From a virus: DNA of 64,000 bases. The number at the start of each line of letters is the position of its first letter. Position 1 is the stretch's first letter. Location: the IMG/VR virus record IMGVR_UViG_3300032313_000840, positions 17,932 through 81,931 of that record, one strand, 5' to 3'. The translations under genes and the position numbers were made by a program. Positions 1-9,236 of the stretch are shown here, piece after piece. The notes under the pieces are model-generated. The model had not been told where the DNA came from, made no database searches, and was given only the letters and a program-made list of their open reading frames with translations.

Positions 1-48
1 AGCTTTACCAATAGTGATAATATTGAGTGGGCTATTATCTTGGTTTAA
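1..48 (+). CDS. 3' end of an upstream gene (partial)
   Basis: Frame 1 is open from the window edge to a TAA at 46-48 and encodes the last 15 residues of a protein (ending EWAIILV). A short hairpin follows at once, which fits a gene end. Nothing can be said about function; the fragment is too short to identify. Confidence 0.5.
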   Translation, partial: SFTNSDNIEWAIILV

Positions 49-66
49 CAGGAGTACCTGTTTCTT
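47..66 (+). terminator. weak intrinsic terminator-like hairpin
   Basis: Stem AACAGG / CCTGTT with an AGTA loop, followed by TCTT, directly after the stop codon of the partial upstream gene. The T-tract is short, so this is tentative. Confidence 0.35.
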
Positions 67-109
67 CATACCTTTTAAGTATTTATGTAAATCTAAATAT
101 TTCATAGCC

Positions 110-1510
110 ATGGATAACATCAAAGATAGACAATTTTATTGGGAAGTCAAGCAATTCTTCAACGGAAAGCCTGAAAACAATGTTCCTGCACAACCAAAGC
201 CTTCTTTGAAGGATGCAGTATCTGGAGTGTTAAAAGAAAACAATCCATATAAGCAAACAAACTTTAGCAACAACCAAACTTCTGTGAATGCTGCTCAGAA
301 TGCCATGAAGAATCTTGGTGCTATGGATGCAGCAAACAAGCCATCATGTGTTGCATATACAAAGAATGCAATCAAGAATCCATTCAATTTAAATGAAGGA
401 TTTTGGGATGCTCCATCTATGGCTGCTCCAGGGGCATTAGAAGTTGAAGATAGAAGAAGACAAGCAAGAGCAAACAGCACACAACAAAATTTTGGTTCTC
501 CCACTGCTCCTAAAACCGCCGGACAACAACAATTAGAAAGAGACGCAGCATCTGGTAAACCAGGAACACAAAGGCAAGCATATTATTCCAGTGCTCCTCT
601 TGTACAAGATTCAATTGACAAATACAAAGAACAAAATACAGCACAACAGCCAGTAAATACTGATAATAGATCATTCTTTAAAAAAGCAGCAGATCAGGCT
701 AACAATCCAGAAAAATATGATTTAGGTGTTGTCGGTAAATTATCAGCAAATGTAGCAAATTTTGTAGGTGGTTTAGCTGGCCAAAATATTAAAGCAAGAG
801 AATCTACAGGCACGGCAAGTACAGATAAATCAGGTAATACTGTATTTAATCCAACACCAGTTCAAACACAAACATCTAAGACTGCTTCTACAACAACACC
901 AGTTCAAGGCCAGTCTCAGGCACCAGATGCTCAAACTAAAGTACCAGTTCAGGGTCAACTACAATCTGTTCCTGCGAAGAATCAACCTACTGCAACCAGC
1001 ACAACCCCATATACGCGCCAATATGTATCAAGTGAACCTGAGGGACAGCCAAAGCGTGGTCCCGGTGGTGGAATAATTGCACCTCCAGTTTCTCTGGACG
1101 ATAGAAAAGCAAGTGATATGCCCGGTGCTTATCAAGATAAACGTCTGCAGGTAATGCTCGATCTTCCTCCAATTAAAAATGATATTCGTCTTCCCAATAT
1201 GAAAGGTGGACCATCTTTAGCACAAAGAACACAGCCAATGGTGAGTGCGGGCCAATATAGAGGAAGCTCAAATATGGGTATGGCTACCAGACCAAATCGC
1301 CCAGAAGCAATGACTCTTCAATCTGCCATGGCTCAACAAAATCAACAAGCCACCAGAAATACATTGGGACAAATGGGCGCGGTTCAAGGAACTGCTAATT
1401 CTTCAACTGGCTTCCAAGGTTCTGTATTACCTCCTGCTGGTCAACTTACTAGCATGGGAACCCAAAAGGAAAATGAGTTTAAATACTCCAGAGGATCGCG
1501 TTTAGCCTGA
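110..1510 (+). CDS. hypothetical low-complexity late protein (Q/T/P-rich)
   Basis: 466 residues from an ATG that follows the late box TCTAAATA by 10 bases; an in-frame start further upstream would precede that promoter. The protein is rich in Gln, Thr, Pro and Asn, has long unordered stretches (repeats of the type PVQGQ around residues 255-300) and no recognisable catalytic domain. The N-terminus (MDNIKDRQFYWEVKQFF) resembles the short helical heads of other late proteins here. It is probably a virion or head-internal protein, an inference from promoter class and composition only. The next gene follows after 10 bases. Confidence 0.75.
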   Translation: MDNIKDRQFYWEVKQFFNGKPENNVPAQPKPSLKDAVSGVLKENNPYKQTNFSNNQTSVNAAQNAMKNLGAMDAANKPSCVAYTKNAIKNPFNLNEGFWDAPSMAAPGALEVEDRRRQARANSTQQNFGSPTAPKTAGQQQLERDAASGKPGTQRQAYYSSAPLVQDSIDKYKEQNTAQQPVNTDNRSFFKKAADQANNPEKYDLGVVGKLSANVANFVGGLAGQNIKARESTGTASTDKSGNTVFNPTPVQTQTSKTASTTTPVQGQSQAPDAQTKVPVQGQLQSVPAKNQPTATSTTPYTRQYVSSEPEGQPKRGPGGGIIAPPVSLDDRKASDMPGAYQDKRLQVMLDLPPIKNDIRLPNMKGGPSLAQRTQPMVSAGQYRGSSNMGMATRPNRPEAMTLQSAMAQQNQQATRNTLGQMGAVQGTANSSTGFQGSVLPPAGQLTSMGTQKENEFKYSRGSRLA

Positions 1511-1520
1511 GGAAATTATT

Positions 1521-1883
1521 ATGCTAAGAAACATACTAATAGAAAAAATTCTCTGCGAACGTTATCAAACTAAAACAGAAAAAGATTGTGGTTGTAAAAA
1601 ATTAATTGAAGAAGCAGAAGCTACTACATCTGATGATGTTACTAATCAAATTATTTCATGGGTTGCGAAAGGATTAATTGGTGCACAAGCAGCTGGTCAG
1701 CTAATATCAGATGTAAGCAAACTTTTGAAACCATATAATCCACCAGAATCCAGCGATAGATATTCACCGACAGACACCCCGAGTGTACGTTTGATTCAAT
1801 CAGATCCCGGTCTAAAAACTCCAAGAAAGTCAAAAATCAAGGAATTTGGTCAAGCATCTGGACAAGTTATTTCCCCTTCATAA
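1521..1883 (+). CDS. hypothetical small protein
   Basis: 120 residues, preceded by a Shine-Dalgarno-like GAGGAAAT that overlaps the end of the upstream gene, so it is probably the second gene of the late unit. It contains a CGCKK motif near residue 23 and a hydrophobic, Gly/Ala-rich stretch around residues 45-65 (WVAKGLIGAQAAGQLISD) that could be an amphipathic or membrane helix. No family recognised. Confidence 0.7.
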   Translation: MLRNILIEKILCERYQTKTEKDCGCKKLIEEAEATTSDDVTNQIISWVAKGLIGAQAAGQLISDVSKLLKPYNPPESSDRYSPTDTPSVRLIQSDPGLKTPRKSKIKEFGQASGQVISPS

Positions 1884-1892
1884 TATCTGTGA

Positions 1893-1903
1893 TATAATAT
1901 AAT
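1893..1903 (+). promoter_or_regulatory. extended -10 promoter next to start codon
   Basis: TG-A-TATAAT (-10 at 1893-1898) ends 5 bases before the ATG at 1904; no clear -35 box. A start at or near the ATG would make the nuclease mRNA leaderless. Confidence 0.45.
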
Positions 1904-2572
1904 ATGACTGTGAATTTATCTAAACAATTTAAACATAATTTAATAGAATCTAATGTTACCTTATCTGAAGTACAGAAAGAAGGTAAGAGATTTTATAGCA
2001 CTCCAGATGGTGAGTTTCCAAGCGTAACGACTGTTGTTGGCTACGGCAAGCAACAGTTTTTTGCTGAGTGGAGACGAAAGAATCCTGAAGAAAGCCGTAG
2101 AGTAACATCACGTGGAACAAAGTTTCATAGTATTATAGAAACTTATATTCGTAATGAGCCTTTAGACATGGAAAATATGTTTCCAAACTTCAAGGCTCTT
2201 TTTAATTTAATAAAACCTGCTCTTGACAATATAGACAACATAGCAGCAATAGAAACTCCACTATGGTCAAAAATTCTTGGTCTGGCAGGAAGAACAGATT
2301 GCATTGCTGAATACAACGGCAAACTTTCTATTATTGACTTTAAGGCGAGCACTAAAGAAAAACGTAAGCAAGATATTGAAAATTATTTTCTACAGGCAAC
2401 AGCCTATGCTTTAATGTATCAAGAGAGAACTGGTGTTATAATACAAAATTTTGTGATACTGATTGCATGTGAAGATGGGCTATTCCAAGTATTTGAAGAC
2501 AATCCCATCAAGTATGTAAAGAAGTTAAAAAAGGCAATCAACCATTATAGGAAAGAAAATGGAATACATTAA
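1904..2572 (+). CDS. PD-(D/E)XK-type exonuclease
   Basis: 222 residues. The segment GRTDCIAEYNGKLSIIDFKAS (about residues 127-147) carries the catalytic pattern D-x(n)-D-F-K of the Cas4/RecB-like PD-(D/E)XK nucleases, with an upstream GTKFHSIIE helix that is usual in these families and a downstream QATAYALMY helix. Phage members act as DNA exonucleases in recombination, replication or host DNA breakdown. The gene overlaps the next by 14 bases, so the two are probably co-translated. The family call rests on motif reading; the substrate is not known. Confidence 0.75.
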   Translation: MTVNLSKQFKHNLIESNVTLSEVQKEGKRFYSTPDGEFPSVTTVVGYGKQQFFAEWRRKNPEESRRVTSRGTKFHSIIETYIRNEPLDMENMFPNFKALFNLIKPALDNIDNIAAIETPLWSKILGLAGRTDCIAEYNGKLSIIDFKASTKEKRKQDIENYFLQATAYALMYQERTGVIIQNFVILIACEDGLFQVFEDNPIKYVKKLKKAINHYRKENGIH

Positions 2573-3134
2573 TATAAGAACACCACAAGAAGAAGTGAAC
2601 CGCAAAGGATCCAGATGGTGGATCAAAATGAATGACAATTCCAAAGCAAAAGCCTGCAGAGAAGATTTTGTCAAAACATATGGTGGATTCTTTAAGCAAG
2701 AAGCAAAAATCTGGATTTGGGTTTCTCCAGTTGTTGAACAAAACGGCTACTGGTTGAAAAATATCATTACAAATGAAAAGGTATTTTTTACCAGTATGGC
2801 TGAGTTTGGAAGACAGCATGGACTCACTTCAGTAAAAATTTGTGAACTATTAAATGGTAAAAGGAAGACCTACAAGGGGTGGACGGCTTCTGAGGTCCGC
2901 GCAATCAAAGAAACTACCGGACAGCATATAAAGGCAAAGGAACCTAAAAAGAAGAAGATAATGGTTCCCAAGATAGTCACTCTTCAGAATATTGATACTG
3001 GTGAAGTTATCGTTGTCATCAATCTTAAACAATTTGCTAAGCAACACGGCATTTTTCCTGCAAATTTGTATAAATTGGTGAACGGAAAAGCCAAAACTGT
3101 CAAAAACTTCAAATTATTTACTCCCCTATCTTGA
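2559..3134 (+). CDS. protein with two NUMOD/IENR-like DNA-binding repeats
   Basis: 191 residues. Two related segments (about residues 78-105, MAEFGRQHGL..ICELLNGK; and 150-180, LKQFAKQHGI..LYKLVNGK) look like the helix-turn-helix modules (NUMOD1/IENR type) found in homing endonucleases. No HNH or GIY-YIG catalytic motif is present, so this may be a nuclease-less remnant or a DNA-binding partner of the overlapping upstream nuclease. Confidence 0.6.
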   Translation: MEYINIRTPQEEVNRKGSRWWIKMNDNSKAKACREDFVKTYGGFFKQEAKIWIWVSPVVEQNGYWLKNIITNEKVFFTSMAEFGRQHGLTSVKICELLNGKRKTYKGWTASEVRAIKETTGQHIKAKEPKKKKIMVPKIVTLQNIDTGEVIVVINLKQFAKQHGIFPANLYKLVNGKAKTVKNFKLFTPLS

Positions 3135-3154
3135 ATAGCATGCTTCTTTTGGTT

Positions 3155-3162
3155 CATAAATA
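3155..3162 (+). promoter_or_regulatory. T4-type late promoter
   Basis: CATAAATA, one mismatch from TATAAATA, ends 6 bases before the ATG at 3169. With T4 spacing (box at about -13 to -6) the RNA would begin at the base before or at the start codon. Confidence 0.7.
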
Positions 3163-3168
3163 TTTTAA

Positions 3169-5493
3169 ATGAACTTCAAGACCTTATTGCAAATTATTAA
3201 CGAAGAGTCCCGAGAACGCGCCGATTCATTTAGAACTACTGGCGAGGCTGTTTCCAAGGAAAAGGCCACAGATAAAGCCGGGGACTATAAAGCCAAGGAT
3301 GCTGCTCGTAAGCGTGAAGAACGCTCCAGACAAATTCCTAGAGATAGAAAATCTAAGGCAGAACTTCTTAAGGATATTGTCATTGTAAAAACAAAGTCCG
3401 GTAGAGTTCAGATTATCTTCAAAGATTCATTTAACAAAGAACAACACGAAGATTTGACAAAATCCGGTTCTATCACTTTTGAAGAAGCTAAAAAGATTGC
3501 TGGCGATCCTAACTTTGAACAAACTCGTGCATCTAAACTTCTCTTGGGCAATATGAAAGAAAAGCCAAAAGAAGAAAAGAAAGAAAAAGCACCCGAAGCC
3601 GAACAAGAAGATAAGCCACGCAGACTTTCAAAGAAAGAAATGTTTACTGCGATGACTCAAATGTCCGCAGAGCAATTGGCTGCATTGCCCCCAGAGGCAA
3701 GAGAAGAATACTTCAAGTCTCAAAGAAATCCACCAACAAATAAAGAATACGACAACAATAGCTTCGAAGGATTGAGTATTCAATTTGGTATTAGCCCTAT
3801 TTCTTCCTTGCCTTTCAACCAACAAGTACTAAATGCTATCTTGTTCTTGAGCAAACTGAAGGTTGGTGCAGGTCAGCAAGAGATGCAAACTTTTGCTACA
3901 CTAAATCCTGCTTCGACGGACTTTACCAAGAGAGCATATCTTCAAGCCAATAAAATTCTTTCACAGATTGGTGATGAATGTCTCACTAATCTTATTTCTG
4001 CAACTGAAAGCGGAAGCAAACAAATGTATTCCGAAGGCTCAGTTGACATGAAGTGTGGTGAATATAGATTTAAGATTGAAGCTGGTGGTGAATTCAGCGT
4101 ATCAACAGATAAACTAAATCAAAGCAATAAGCTATTCAAAGGTATTCTAGCAAATTCAATCAATGCAGCGCTATCAGACCCAAGAATAATGGAATCTGAT
4201 CCCGGTGTTAAGAAGATGCTTGCCAATATCAATCAAAGCAAATCAAAAGTCTCAAACATTTTGATTTCAAATGAAGCATTGCCAATAATTTTGCAAAATG
4301 AAAAGTACGTTCAACAGTTGCAAAATACTCCAGTTGTGCTCGGTGATGGAACTGAATCTGGAACCATTCTTGATGCAGAAGGAAATCTAAATCCTGCAGC
4401 ATCATTGGAAAACTTGAATAATATTGTTCAAAAAGCCAGTAAGGGAATCTTCAAGAAGGATATGGATACTGGAAAGTCGGCAGTCGGTAATTACATTGCC
4501 TCTTCCATACTTCGATCATATTTGAGAGGTGATGGGCTCAAGGATCCAAAAGAACAACCAAATCATTTGGTAACAGCCAATGGTGTTTTTGCACTTTCTG
4601 ATGACTATATTCAAGAGATTTCCAACAATGCAGTTCTGAATGCAAAACCTTCTGAGACTCCATTAGATGGCGACAATATTTCAAACTTTAAAGGAAAGTC
4701 TGTCGAACAATTGAAAAAATGGCGTTCTATCATTGAAACAAAAGAAGAAAAAGGTAAAGAAAAGACTCCTTCATTGAAGGAGTTGATGATAGACATCAAT
4801 ACACTCAATCCAATGGAGATTGCTTCAAATTATCTACAAGCAAACATGGATTTTGATTTTGATGCCAGTTTGATCCCTGGATTTAAACCCGATGATCTAA
4901 ATGCCGTAGAATACAACTATGTTCGTATTGGCAACAAGGTTACCAAAATACCAGTAACCCGTGCAGATAAACTTTCAAATCAATTGTTGGGCGAAACATA
5001 TTTGTTCTTGAACAGCATGTTGGTAGAATCCTTATCCAATAACTTTGTTCTTTCATCTTTGGTAAAGGTAAACTTATTGACTTCCAATGAAGCCAATATC
5101 CTTGAACAATCCACCATGCTTACAGAAAGCGATAGCAATCCACTCAAAGAGATGCTGGATAAGGTTATCGAAAGAGCTACTGCCGTTCCTTTCAAAATAT
5201 CTCTTCTTGAACAAATTCTTGAAGAATACAAGAGGGATTACAAAATGGAATACCGTAACTACCACGGAAAACCAAAACAAAAGAAAGAACGTGCAGCTAG
5301 AACCCGTGCCAGAGAACTTATGATCAAAAAAGGTCGTGCCAAAAGAGGCGATGGAAAAGACATTGACCATAAAAAGCCCCTGAGATCCGGTGGTTCGAAT
5401 GGCATAAATAACTTGCGCAAGCGTGAAAAGTCTGACAATAGATCAGACAATGGTCATCATAAAGGTGAGAAACAAAGCAAGGATTGGAAATGA
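3169..5493 (+). CDS. large late protein with C-terminal HNH nuclease motif
   Basis: 774 residues. The N-terminus MNFKTLLQIINEESRE belongs to the MKxFKxFLxES-like heads described for several late proteins here and ends in a prohead-protease-like INE site. Residues 20-150 are highly charged and probably disordered. The C-terminal 60 residues contain DIDHKKPLRSGGSN..NLR, an HNH-type motif (DHxxPLxxGG..N), followed by a basic tail. It could be a DNA-cleaving protein carried in the capsid and injected with the DNA. The middle 550 residues match nothing I recognise. Confidence 0.7.
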   Translation: MNFKTLLQIINEESRERADSFRTTGEAVSKEKATDKAGDYKAKDAARKREERSRQIPRDRKSKAELLKDIVIVKTKSGRVQIIFKDSFNKEQHEDLTKSGSITFEEAKKIAGDPNFEQTRASKLLLGNMKEKPKEEKKEKAPEAEQEDKPRRLSKKEMFTAMTQMSAEQLAALPPEAREEYFKSQRNPPTNKEYDNNSFEGLSIQFGISPISSLPFNQQVLNAILFLSKLKVGAGQQEMQTFATLNPASTDFTKRAYLQANKILSQIGDECLTNLISATESGSKQMYSEGSVDMKCGEYRFKIEAGGEFSVSTDKLNQSNKLFKGILANSINAALSDPRIMESDPGVKKMLANINQSKSKVSNILISNEALPIILQNEKYVQQLQNTPVVLGDGTESGTILDAEGNLNPAASLENLNNIVQKASKGIFKKDMDTGKSAVGNYIASSILRSYLRGDGLKDPKEQPNHLVTANGVFALSDDYIQEISNNAVLNAKPSETPLDGDNISNFKGKSVEQLKKWRSIIETKEEKGKEKTPSLKELMIDINTLNPMEIASNYLQANMDFDFDASLIPGFKPDDLNAVEYNYVRIGNKVTKIPVTRADKLSNQLLGETYLFLNSMLVESLSNNFVLSSLVKVNLLTSNEANILEQSTMLTESDSNPLKEMLDKVIERATAVPFKISLLEQILEEYKRDYKMEYRNYHGKPKQKKERAARTRARELMIKKGRAKRGDGKDIDHKKPLRSGGSNGINNLRKREKSDNRSDNGHHKGEKQSKDWK

Positions 5494-5735
5494 GTAAGGC
5501 TAAGAAGTTGGTAGAAAAAATCTTTGAGAAGTCTCAGTATTCTCATTTGTATAAAAAAGAGTCCACTGTTGCCAATACCATAACAGAAAGTTTTCATTCT
5601 AGCAGCAAAAAGCTTGGAAAATGGGATGAGGTATCGAAATGCTTTGTAAGCAAAATAATGAAATCTTTGAATGAACACACTTATAATCCCAATCTATATG
5701 GGTTGATGGATATAAACAAGGATAAAAATAGATAA
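5490..5735 (+). CDS. hypothetical small basic protein
   Basis: 81 residues; the ATG overlaps the upstream stop (ATGA), which fixes the start and implies translational coupling. Lys/Ser-rich, mostly helical in appearance, with no known domain. A late box (GATAAATA) lies near its 3' end and serves the next gene. Confidence 0.65.
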   Translation: MSKAKKLVEKIFEKSQYSHLYKKESTVANTITESFHSSSKKLGKWDEVSKCFVSKIMKSLNEHTYNPNLYGLMDINKDKNR

Positions 5736-5748
5736 ATAAGAGGAAGCC

Positions 5749-6309
5749 ATGAAATTTAAACAATTACTCACAAAAATTCAATCCCTACAAGAAAACGCTC
5801 CTGAAGAAACAGAAGGTGGTGGTCTTTTCATTGGTGATCCCCAAGGAAAGAAGGGCCCAAGTGCCCTAACCAACAAGGGAACATTCAATCTCAAACTTCC
5901 TCGTTCTTTGGATGCAATCAATGCAATGCTCCAAGGCTTCTCTTCCAAGGATTATATCGATCCTGATGAAGTAGTAGCAATCATCAAGCAGAAGTTGAAC
6001 CACTTTGGCTTTGACTTTGAGATGAGAAACAGCCTTCAAGACGGTGAAAATGTCTTCCAACTTGTTCAATATGGAAGCCCCCAACTCGGAGTCTATGGTC
6101 AAAACCCATATGATGATGTTAATGAGAAGGGCTTCAAGCAAGGTGATGGCATCAAGGAAAAACTAGGTTACTCTCTGGACATGGTTGTAAATGTACAAAA
6201 GGGTTCTAACATGCTTCGTAAGATAAACGTGATGATCGTCCCCGCTATGGACGACAGTATAAGAGATGTTGATAATGGTACAGACCCCGGTTGCGGTTGC
6301 CAACACTAA
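5749..6309 (+). CDS. hypothetical late protein with capsid-targeting-like N-terminus
   Basis: 186 residues behind late box GATAAATA (5731-5738) and a short leader with AGAGGAAG. It begins MKFKQLLTKIQSLQEN, similar to the heads of other putative capsid cargo proteins. It ends in a Cys/His cluster (GCGCQH) that could bind metal. The central part (DAINAMLQGFSSKDYIDPDEVVAIIKQKL..) is well ordered and resembles small T4-like phage proteins of unknown role. Confidence 0.7.
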   Translation: MKFKQLLTKIQSLQENAPEETEGGGLFIGDPQGKKGPSALTNKGTFNLKLPRSLDAINAMLQGFSSKDYIDPDEVVAIIKQKLNHFGFDFEMRNSLQDGENVFQLVQYGSPQLGVYGQNPYDDVNEKGFKQGDGIKEKLGYSLDMVVNVQKGSNMLRKINVMIVPAMDDSIRDVDNGTDPGCGCQH

Positions 6310-6316
6310 TAATGTA

Positions 6317-6718
6317 ATGAATTCAAAACAATCCTTGACAGAAGATAATTTTTTGGACTTCTGCAAGGATTGTTATTTCAATCCTGAGTGTTCAGGTAAG
6401 AATGAATTTATTGATGATTTGAAGCGAATTAAGTACATAAAAAGACTTATACAGAAGATTCATAAACAGAAAACCCTGAAGTCTATTCGGGAAAGACTGA
6501 TTCTGAACCATCTTATAATTTTAAGAAATGTGTTCGGGGAAGAAAAATCAGCTAGAATTTTGTTTTTCAGACTTGAGCCAAGACTTCATTCTTATTTGAA
6601 GTCTTTCTTGGTTTATTTGGAATTCAATCTTCAAGGTATACCAGAAACAGACTATAAACTTCTGAATACTGATGTCAGAGTGGATAGAAAATTGTTTCTG
6701 ATGGATTCCGAGAAGTAA
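6317..6718 (+). CDS. conserved T4-like phage protein of unknown function
   Basis: 133 residues from the ATG at 6317, which follows the upstream gene after 7 bases. The block RLILNHLIILRNVFGEEKSARILFFR (about residues 57-82) is a pattern I know from a family of small proteins in T4-like marine phages whose function is unknown. All-helical and basic, with an N-terminal CxxCYFNPEC stretch that could bind a metal. Confidence 0.7.
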   Translation: MNSKQSLTEDNFLDFCKDCYFNPECSGKNEFIDDLKRIKYIKRLIQKIHKQKTLKSIRERLILNHLIILRNVFGEEKSARILFFRLEPRLHSYLKSFLVYLEFNLQGIPETDYKLLNTDVRVDRKLFLMDSEK

Positions 6719-6719
6719 A

Positions 6720-6727
6720 TCTAAATA
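6720..6727 (+). promoter_or_regulatory. T4-type late promoter
   Basis: TCTAAATA ends 6 bases before the ATG at 6734; same spacing class as the other late promoters here. Confidence 0.65.
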
Positions 6728-6733
6728 TTTTAT

Positions 6734-8260
6734 ATGAACTATGGTTCTCTAGTCCCCTCATTCTATTTTTACAAGTTTGCTGAGTCAATCAGCCAACCAT
6801 ATACATCTTTTGCAGCCTATAGAGCTGGAGCCATTGATGCCAATGGTAATCTAGTGAAGCCCGAGAGCAGCATAGATCCATATGAATACTTCATCATCAA
6901 ATTAAAGAAGATCTTTGAGCAGCTTCCTCCGGGTCTCACAAAGTATCAGTTGGCAAACTATACATCCGCCTTGAATTATTTTGCTGAAGAAGCAGAAAAG
7001 TTCAACATCGAGAAAGAACATTATATTGCATTGGTCGAAGGTATTCTTGCAGCCCAATGTGGCCCCGAAGCAAGTTACATCGAACTATTAGAAGACATGA
7101 GTGCAGGTGGAATGGCTGTTGCTGGTGATTCGGCTGGTTACAATACTGGTGGTGTTTCAGGCTTTGATCCCGTAATGGCTCCAATGCAAAGACGTAAACC
7201 AGTCACGGATGAAATGTTCCATATGTTTGATGTTTCTGACAATGATTTTTCAAAAATATCAAATAATCAAATGAATGATATTGAGTATCTTCGTAGATTT
7301 GGAATTCGTAATCCTGATTCTACCCTGATCGTAAGAAATAGCAAAGATGGAAATCTTTATACTGTGCCCAAAAAAAAGAAATTAAAAGAAGAATATAATT
7401 TAGATTTTTTGTTTGAAGAAAGTGCAGTTGCAGACTATACAGATAAAACAACTGATAAAGATAAAAATGTTGCAGTATTGACAAATGCACAAGAATCAAA
7501 TTATGACATACCAGAACATCTTCATCCAAAAGTAGCTGATTTCATTAGTACATCTTTAAATATGAAATATAGAACTAAAGATAATCAAGATGCTGGTCGT
7601 ATAGTTGATAGGAAAGATTCTCATAGTACAGAACTTCATGCCAGAATGCTTTTATTTGCCGGCGGTTTGGAAGATATTTCAAAAATACCTGATACGGCAA
7701 AAAGACATGAGACATTTTCAAATTTTATTAATGCAGTTCATGTCGGAAGACACAAGAATCCTTCTGTTTCAGATCAACGTTCCAAAGAAAAACACCCAGA
7801 TGCATGGGCGTATCACCCTGAACATGGTGTAATAGGAGCAGAAATTAAAACTGATAGATACGAAGGAAGTTTTCCAACTAAACTTTCAAATACCGCATCC
7901 TCGGAACAAATAGAACAAGAAAAACAACGGAATATAAGTAACATCCAAAGTCAATGGAAAAATGGAGTTGTTGTTCAAAGAAAAGCTTCTGGCAAATTCT
8001 TTAAAGTTTCACCCGAAAATATTACAGGACTTTGGGCTGAACATCCTGCACGTATTAAATCAAGAAAACGTGGAAGCTCTGTTAGACAAGAAAATAAAGA
8101 AACTGCAGGAAATGTTTTAAAAATAAAATCTCTCAGAAGTCTGACATCAAAAAGAGAAGATCCATTAAAAATAAGTAATCAAACTATAGAATTACTTAAA
8201 CAGCATACAAATGCAGAGCACCATGATTTGTTAAGCGGAATACTTGGGGTTCATGTATAA
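6734..8260 (+). CDS. T4-like structural or assembly protein, unknown
   Basis: 508 residues. The first 150 (FYFYKFAESISQPYTSFAAY.., then LLEDMSAGGMAVAGDSAGY) match a pattern known from conserved T4-like phage proteins of unknown role. The C-terminal half contains HPEHGVIGAEIKTDRYEGSFP, an E-x-K arrangement that could be a degenerate nuclease core. It is the last gene of the rightward unit and runs into a strong bidirectional terminator. Confidence 0.65.
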   Translation: MNYGSLVPSFYFYKFAESISQPYTSFAAYRAGAIDANGNLVKPESSIDPYEYFIIKLKKIFEQLPPGLTKYQLANYTSALNYFAEEAEKFNIEKEHYIALVEGILAAQCGPEASYIELLEDMSAGGMAVAGDSAGYNTGGVSGFDPVMAPMQRRKPVTDEMFHMFDVSDNDFSKISNNQMNDIEYLRRFGIRNPDSTLIVRNSKDGNLYTVPKKKKLKEEYNLDFLFEESAVADYTDKTTDKDKNVAVLTNAQESNYDIPEHLHPKVADFISTSLNMKYRTKDNQDAGRIVDRKDSHSTELHARMLLFAGGLEDISKIPDTAKRHETFSNFINAVHVGRHKNPSVSDQRSKEKHPDAWAYHPEHGVIGAEIKTDRYEGSFPTKLSNTASSEQIEQEKQRNISNIQSQWKNGVVVQRKASGKFFKVSPENITGLWAEHPARIKSRKRGSSVRQENKETAGNVLKIKSLRSLTSKREDPLKISNQTIELLKQHTNAEHHDLLSGILGVHV

Positions 8261-8280
8261 AACCCCCTTTCGGGGGCTTT
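8261..8280. terminator. bidirectional intrinsic terminator
   Basis: AACCCCC-TTTC-GGGGG-CTTT between two convergent units; A/T tracts on both sides allow use in both directions. Confidence 0.8.
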
Positions 8281-8281
8281 A

Positions 8282-8497
8282 TCAATCCTGAATAAAGTTC
8301 TTACAGCACTTTGGCTTTGTGCATCCAGAGTTTGCTCTGGCTTCATTGATGATCTTATTGTGGGCATCTTCCCAACCAGCAAGCCATTCTTGCCAGTATA
8401 CGGAATTAGATTCAAAAATGTTGGAAGTCTTGTCGCCGCCATTCATTCTAGTATCATAACCCTTTTTATATGCTGAACCTGGAACGTAATCTGTCAT
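8282..8497 (-). CDS. RMF/CrpP-like small protein
   Basis: 71 residues. The pattern AYKKGYDTRMNGGD..N.Y....WQEWLAGWEDA matches the ribosome modulation factor-like superfamily (Y-x-x-G-Y-x-A-x-x-G ... W-x-x-G-W-x-x-A). In bacteria RMF drives ribosome hibernation; phage and plasmid relatives have other or unknown roles. It is last in a four-gene leftward operon with a clear AAGGAG ribosome binding site. The Cys-rich tail (CTKPKCC) is unusual for RMF. Function here is inferred from the motif only. Confidence 0.6.
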   Translation of the reverse strand: MTDYVPGSAYKKGYDTRMNGGDKTSNIFESNSVYWQEWLAGWEDAHNKIINEARANSGCTKPKCCKNFIQD

Positions 8498-8928
8498 GGC
8501 TTCTCCTTTGGATCAATTGGAACCATTACGATTTGACTAAGAAGCTTGTCAAGAGCCTTAACGTGAGCACGTTGCTCAGTAATGTTTAGATATCCACGAA
8601 TCTCAATAAGCTTCTCATAATCTTCACGAGAGAAGGTAGTCGTGGTCTTTGCGGGCTGTGACTTCTTCATTGGACGACGATTGTTCATGGGATTCTTGGG
8701 TTTAGAATTATTCTTGCTCCATTCCTTCATGATGTCATCAATGTTCAGGTACTCTTTCATGCTCTCAGTGAAGTCTTGCCCACTGTTGATGTCATTCCAC
8801 ATCTTGCGGAACTCGGGGCTCATGTTGCCATAGAAGAAGAACCCATTGGGATTATTGTTTGGGTTGTTGGCGTCATCATCATCGCCATTCTGCCAGTTCT
8901 TGAAATCATTAAAATCTGAATTATTCAT
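8494..8928 (-). CDS. hypothetical acidic/Asn-rich protein
   Basis: 144 residues with a disordered Asp/Asn-rich N-terminus (residues 1-35), a basic middle and an ordered helical C-terminus (FSREDYEKLIEIRGYLNITEQRAHVKALDKLLSQ). Its ribosome binding site GAGGAAAG lies in the gap to the upstream gene, and its end overlaps the next start by 4 bases. No family recognised. Confidence 0.7.
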   Translation of the reverse strand: MNNSDFNDFKNWQNGDDDDANNPNNNPNGFFFYGNMSPEFRKMWNDINSGQDFTESMKEYLNIDDIMKEWSKNNSKPKNPMNNRRPMKKSQPAKTTTTFSREDYEKLIEIRGYLNITEQRAHVKALDKLLSQIVMVPIDPKEKP

Positions 8929-8936
8929 ATCTTTCC

Positions 8937-9236
8937 TCAGTTAGTGTCAAAAATTTGTTCGTAAACCAACTTGCCCCGATTGTCTGTAACAGAGACATAT
9001 CGAACGTGACGGCTCATTGCATCACTGATATTTAGTGGATCCTTTGGACCAAATGCCATGTGCTTGATCCAAGCAGGGCATCCACCAAGGGAAATACGAA
9101 CTTCGGCACCAGTTGCATCAGTACCATAAAAATCAAATGCAGCCTTCTCACCATCATAATAGGTGAAGAAGCAATCGATAGAATCATACTTCTTGCGAAC
9201 ATCCGCAAGAGTCATTTCTGTAGCGGTCTTAGCCAT
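8937..9236 (-). CDS. hypothetical protein
   Basis: 99 residues; the start overlaps the end of the upstream basic protein by 8 bases. It looks like a compact alpha/beta or beta-rich fold (DCFFTYYDGEKAAFDFYG..EVRISLGG), with no recognised family. Second gene of the operon driven by the promoter at 9403-9436. Confidence 0.7.
   Translation of the reverse strand: MAKTATEMTLADVRKKYDSIDCFFTYYDGEKAAFDFYGTDATGAEVRISLGGCPAWIKHMAFGPKDPLNISDAMSRHVRYVSVTDNRGKLVYEQIFDTN

Noticed and set aside
6734-8260. Restriction-like nuclease in the C-terminal half (E-x-K near VIGAEIKTDRYE)
   Set aside because: Only one short motif, with no supporting acidic residue at the expected place; kept as a remark, not as a call.
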